In this document: piece by piece, positions 5,190 to 6,878 of the stretch
Layout: each line of letters starts with the position of its first letter
How positions within the stretch are numbered: position 1 is the first letter of the stretch
Assembly: GCA_021323355.1 (NCBI GenBank)
Contig: JAJONK010000234.1
Coordinates: forward strand, 1 to 6,878
Reading direction: 5' to 3'
Length of the DNA: 6,878 nucleotides
Origin: Deltaproteobacteria bacterium
GTDB taxonomy: Bacteria > Desulfobacterota > Binatia > UBA9968
Translations under genes and position numbers: made by a program
Notes under the pieces: model-generated
The model's database searches: none
What the model was told of the DNA's origin: nothing
What the model saw: only the letters and a program-made list of their open reading frames with translations

Positions 5190-6188
5190 CTACTTCTGCA
5201 TGCCGATTTGCCGCAGGAATCCTTCGTCTTCAAGTGTCTTGACGATGCTGCTGTCGAGAAAATTATCCGGGTTGGCTTTTTTCGCTTCGGGGTTTTGGCT
5301 TAGCTTGAGCGTTTCCACGATGCCTTCGCGATTGGGATAAGGCGGGCGCACTACGTAATCGACCGCGTATTGATAAGTCGCTTCGATAATATCTTCGGCG
5401 GTATCGCGAGTGTATTTTTGGATGATCTTTTTCGCTGCGCTCTTGTCCTGAACGAATCGTTGCAGGCCGTCGGAATAACCACGAAAAAAATTAAGCGCCG
5501 TGTCGCGATTGGTTTTCAGATAAGCCCGTCTGGTGATGACCGCGGTGTGGGGAAAGTAGACTCCGGCTTTTGCCATATCGAGCAGGGGCTGGGCGCCGGC
5601 GGCGCGGGCGCGGATGTGAGTGGGGGCGGACAACGGCGCCGCGACGATTAGCCGTTTCGAAAGCGCCGCCGCAAGTTCGGGCATGCCGCCGAGTTGAAGG
5701 ATGTTGAGATCTTTTTCCGGATTGAAGCCATTCTTTTGCACGAGATAGCGTAGGGCAAAATCCGTTGACGAACCGAACCGGGTAACGCCGACGGTTTTTC
5801 CCTTCAGGTCCGCGACGCTTTTAATTTCAGGAAGAGCCATCATGTAAAACGCCGGAACGTTGGCTACGCCGCCGATGAAGACCAAGTCGGCGCCGCTAAG
5901 AACCGCGCTGACCACTGGCGCGCCTCCCGAAAAAGCTATTTGGGAATCACCGGTCAGAACTACCCTGGTAACCTGAAGCGCGGTTGGGATGTAGATCAAT
6001 TCAACGTCCAGGCCGTACTTCGGAAAAATCTTTTGCTCGGTGGCATACCAGAGCGGAGCGTTGATCCCGCTGATCGCCGGGTAGATCACGTTCAATTTCG
6101 TTCGTGCCTGGCACCAAGCCGAGCTTGCCGTCAGGCACATTAGCAGTGTGGCGGTTAGGATAGAGGACTTCATCTCTCGAAAGACCAT
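5190..6188 (-). CDS. Periplasmic ABC substrate-binding protein, NMT1/THI5/SsuA-like
   Basis: The 332-residue protein begins with a signal peptide: basic start, hydrophobic core ILTATLLMCLTASSAW (10-25), and a likely cut near CQA. The mature part has the type 2 periplasmic-binding fold of the NMT1/SsuA group: LNVIYPAISGINAPLWYATE (32-51), then FPKYGLDVEL, the hinge LKGKTVGVTRFGSSTDFALR (128-147), and a C-terminal domain with RDTALNFFRGYSDGLQRF. Relatives deliver sulfonates, nitrate, pyrimidine precursors or aromatic acids to an ABC importer. No permease or ATPase gene is adjacent, so its partner must be elsewhere and the ligand is unknown. I chose the ATG at 6188 (GGGGG five to nine bases upstream). 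The ATG at 6173 would give a shorter signal peptide, and a TTG at 6212 overlaps the predicted -10 and is unlikely. Confidence 0.9.
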   Translation of the reverse strand: MVFREMKSSILTATLLMCLTASSAWCQARTKLNVIYPAISGINAPLWYATEQKIFPKYGLDVELIYIPTALQVTRVVLTGDSQIAFSGGAPVVSAVLSGADLVFIGGVANVPAFYMMALPEIKSVADLKGKTVGVTRFGSSTDFALRYLVQKNGFNPEKDLNILQLGGMPELAAALSKRLIVAAPLSAPTHIRARAAGAQPLLDMAKAGVYFPHTAVITRRAYLKTNRDTALNFFRGYSDGLQRFVQDKSAAKKIIQKYTRDTAEDIIEATYQYAVDYVVRPPYPNREGIVETLKLSQNPEAKKANPDNFLDSSIVKTLEDEGFLRQIGMQK

Positions 6189-6203
6189 GTGAAACCCCCA
6201 ATC

Positions 6204-6232
6204 ATTATTCAAGCATGGTAGTGGTGAGACAA
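6204..6232 (-). promoter_or_regulatory. Putative sigma-70 promoter of the substrate-binding protein gene
   Basis: On the minus strand there is a -35 TTGTCT (6227-6232), a 17-base spacer and a -10 AATAAT (6204-6209, five of six matches). The predicted start near 6197 gives a very short leader before the ATG at 6188 and about 23 bases before the ATG at 6173. It argues against translation from the TTG at 6212. Confidence 0.5.
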
Positions 6233-6276
6233 ATGCACGTTATACGGTGAATGCATAGGAAAGCACGAAAGCGAAA

Positions 6277-6306
6277 GTAAACCGGGCTGCTGGCAGCCCG
6301 GTTTAC
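6277..6306 (-). terminator. Strong 14-bp inverted repeat, probable terminator of the small exported protein gene
   Basis: GTAAACCGGGCTGC (6277-6290) pairs perfectly with GCAGCCCGGTTTAC (6293-6306) around two bases; in RNA the inner pairs would open into a larger loop. It lies 40 bases past the stop of the minus-strand gene at 6347. Beyond it on that strand comes TTTCGCTTTCG, an interrupted T-run. It also separates that gene from the substrate-binding protein promoter. Confidence 0.65.
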
Positions 6307-6346
6307 GAAATCCTGTGAAGAAAACCTCAAAACTATCGGCCGAAAG

Positions 6347-6670
6347 CTATTTGGTCTTGCTTGCCGCCTTCTTGTCGTCACCCTTGGTCTTGGTGCCGCT
6401 CTTAGCATCGCCGCCATCTTTGACATCGATGCTTGATGCGGTCATTTTGTAATGGACGGTTACTCTTGAACCTTTCTTGAGGTCGCCCCCTTTGATCTTG
6501 GTGCCTTTGTCGCGACCAATCTCCCATTTCTCATTACCCTTCTGAACGATGACGACGTCCTCATTTACGTCGAGAACCGGTCCGGTAACCTGATAATCTT
6601 TCGGTTCAGCGGCGATAGCTACCGTCGCCATAAATAAACATGCAATCGCTAAACTTAGAAAACGCTTCAT
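6347..6670 (-). CDS. Small exported protein with beta-rich core and lysine-rich tail (DUF5666-like?), function unknown
   Basis: The 107-residue protein starts with a clear signal peptide: MKR, then a hydrophobic stretch FLSLAIACLFMATVAIAA (4-21), with cleavage likely after Ala20 or Ala21. The mature core of about 60 residues alternates in a beta-strand pattern: YQVTGPVLDVNEDVVIVQKG, then WEIGRDKGTKIKG, then GSRVTVHYKMTASSIDV. It resembles small OB- or SH3-like domains of DUF5666 type, a tentative assignment from pattern alone. The last 25 residues are low in complexity and rich in Lys, Gly, Asp and Thr. It is probably periplasmic or secreted; the role is unknown. The ATG at 6670 is decided by AAGGAGG (6679-6685) eight bases upstream; an in-frame TTG at 6703 has no comparable site. 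It stands alone between its own promoter and terminator. Confidence 0.78.
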   Translation of the reverse strand: MKRFLSLAIACLFMATVAIAAEPKDYQVTGPVLDVNEDVVIVQKGNEKWEIGRDKGTKIKGGDLKKGSRVTVHYKMTASSIDVKDGGDAKSGTKTKGDDKKAASKTK

Positions 6671-6678
6671 CGTCAAAT

Positions 6679-6685
6679 CCTCCTT
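6679..6685 (-). promoter_or_regulatory. Shine-Dalgarno of the small exported protein gene
   Basis: AAGGAGG on the minus strand, eight bases before the ATG at 6670. It rules in that start, and the signal peptide begins directly at it. Confidence 0.8.
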
Positions 6686-6712
6686 GTTTGAGTTAATTGG
6701 CAATGGCGATAC

Positions 6713-6741
6713 TCTATCCCATATTGCCGCACATGTGACAA
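6713..6741 (-). promoter_or_regulatory. Possible promoter with overlapping inverted repeat upstream of the small exported protein gene
   Basis: On the minus strand there is a -35 TTGTCA (6736-6741), a 17-base spacer, and a weak -10 GATAGA (6713-6718) preceded by an extended-type TGG. An inverted pair, ACATGTG (6731-6737) and CACTTGT (6742-6748), matches at six of seven positions, straddles the -35 and could be an operator. Evidence is consensus matching only. Confidence 0.35.
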
Positions 6742-6878
6742 CACTTGTCGCGTGCCTTCAACCGCTGAGTGCAGGACCAGCTCGTTGCCGAGATCATTCT
6801 ATAGCTAAGTCCGGCAAGAGGTGGAATAATGAACTCATGGGAAACAGAATCTCTGATATCGGAAGGATGAAAAGTAAT

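Overview
The window looks like chromosomal DNA from an uncultured, free-living bacterium. The best guess is a deltaproteobacterial-like lineage (Desulfobacterota, Binatia, Tectomicrobia or NC10/Rokubacteria type). That guess rests on gene content: a solitary NMT1/THI5-type substrate-binding protein, an amidohydrolase-2 enzyme, a stand-alone carboxyltransferase, a divergent ornithine-cyclodeaminase-like gene, and short A/T-rich repeats between and inside genes. There is no rRNA, tRNA, CRISPR array, transposase or phage gene. The lineage is an inference, not something the sequence proves.

Layout from left to right: (1) an amidohydrolase on the minus strand, cut by the left edge (1-660); (2) an intergenic stretch of TTGAAC/GTTCAA repeats (743-836); (3) a minus-strand carboxyltransferase resembling pyruvate carboxylase subunit B or the oxaloacetate decarboxylase alpha chain (848-2305); (4) a copy of a ~50-bp repeat (2327-2378); (5) a minus-strand four-helix-bundle protein of the 23S-rRNA-intervening-sequence/Avd family (2519-3028), which carries an inverted copy of the same repeat inside its reading frame (2705-2752); (6) a minus-strand small cupin (3281-3655) whose last codons form a perfect hairpin; (7) a plus-strand ornithine cyclodeaminase/mu-crystallin-like gene (3888-4988), divergent from the cupin; (8) a convergent gap with a related repeat (5075-5155); (9) a minus-strand periplasmic substrate-binding protein (5190-6188); (10) a strong palindrome, probably a terminator (6277-6306); (11) a small minus-strand exported protein (6347-6670); (12) a 208-base upstream region at the right edge.

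No single pathway can be read from these genes. The cupin and the cyclodeaminase-like gene share a divergent promoter region with a candidate operator and are the likeliest functional pair. The amidohydrolase and carboxyltransferase run in the same direction 187 bases apart and could both serve catabolism of small carboxylated or cyclic compounds, but no partner subunits (biotin carboxylase, biotin carrier, ABC permease or ATPase) are present.

The most unusual feature is the repeat family. Three copies (2327-2378, 2705-2752, 5128-5154) share exact 12- to 17-base blocks. One of them encodes about 16 residues of the four-helix-bundle protein.
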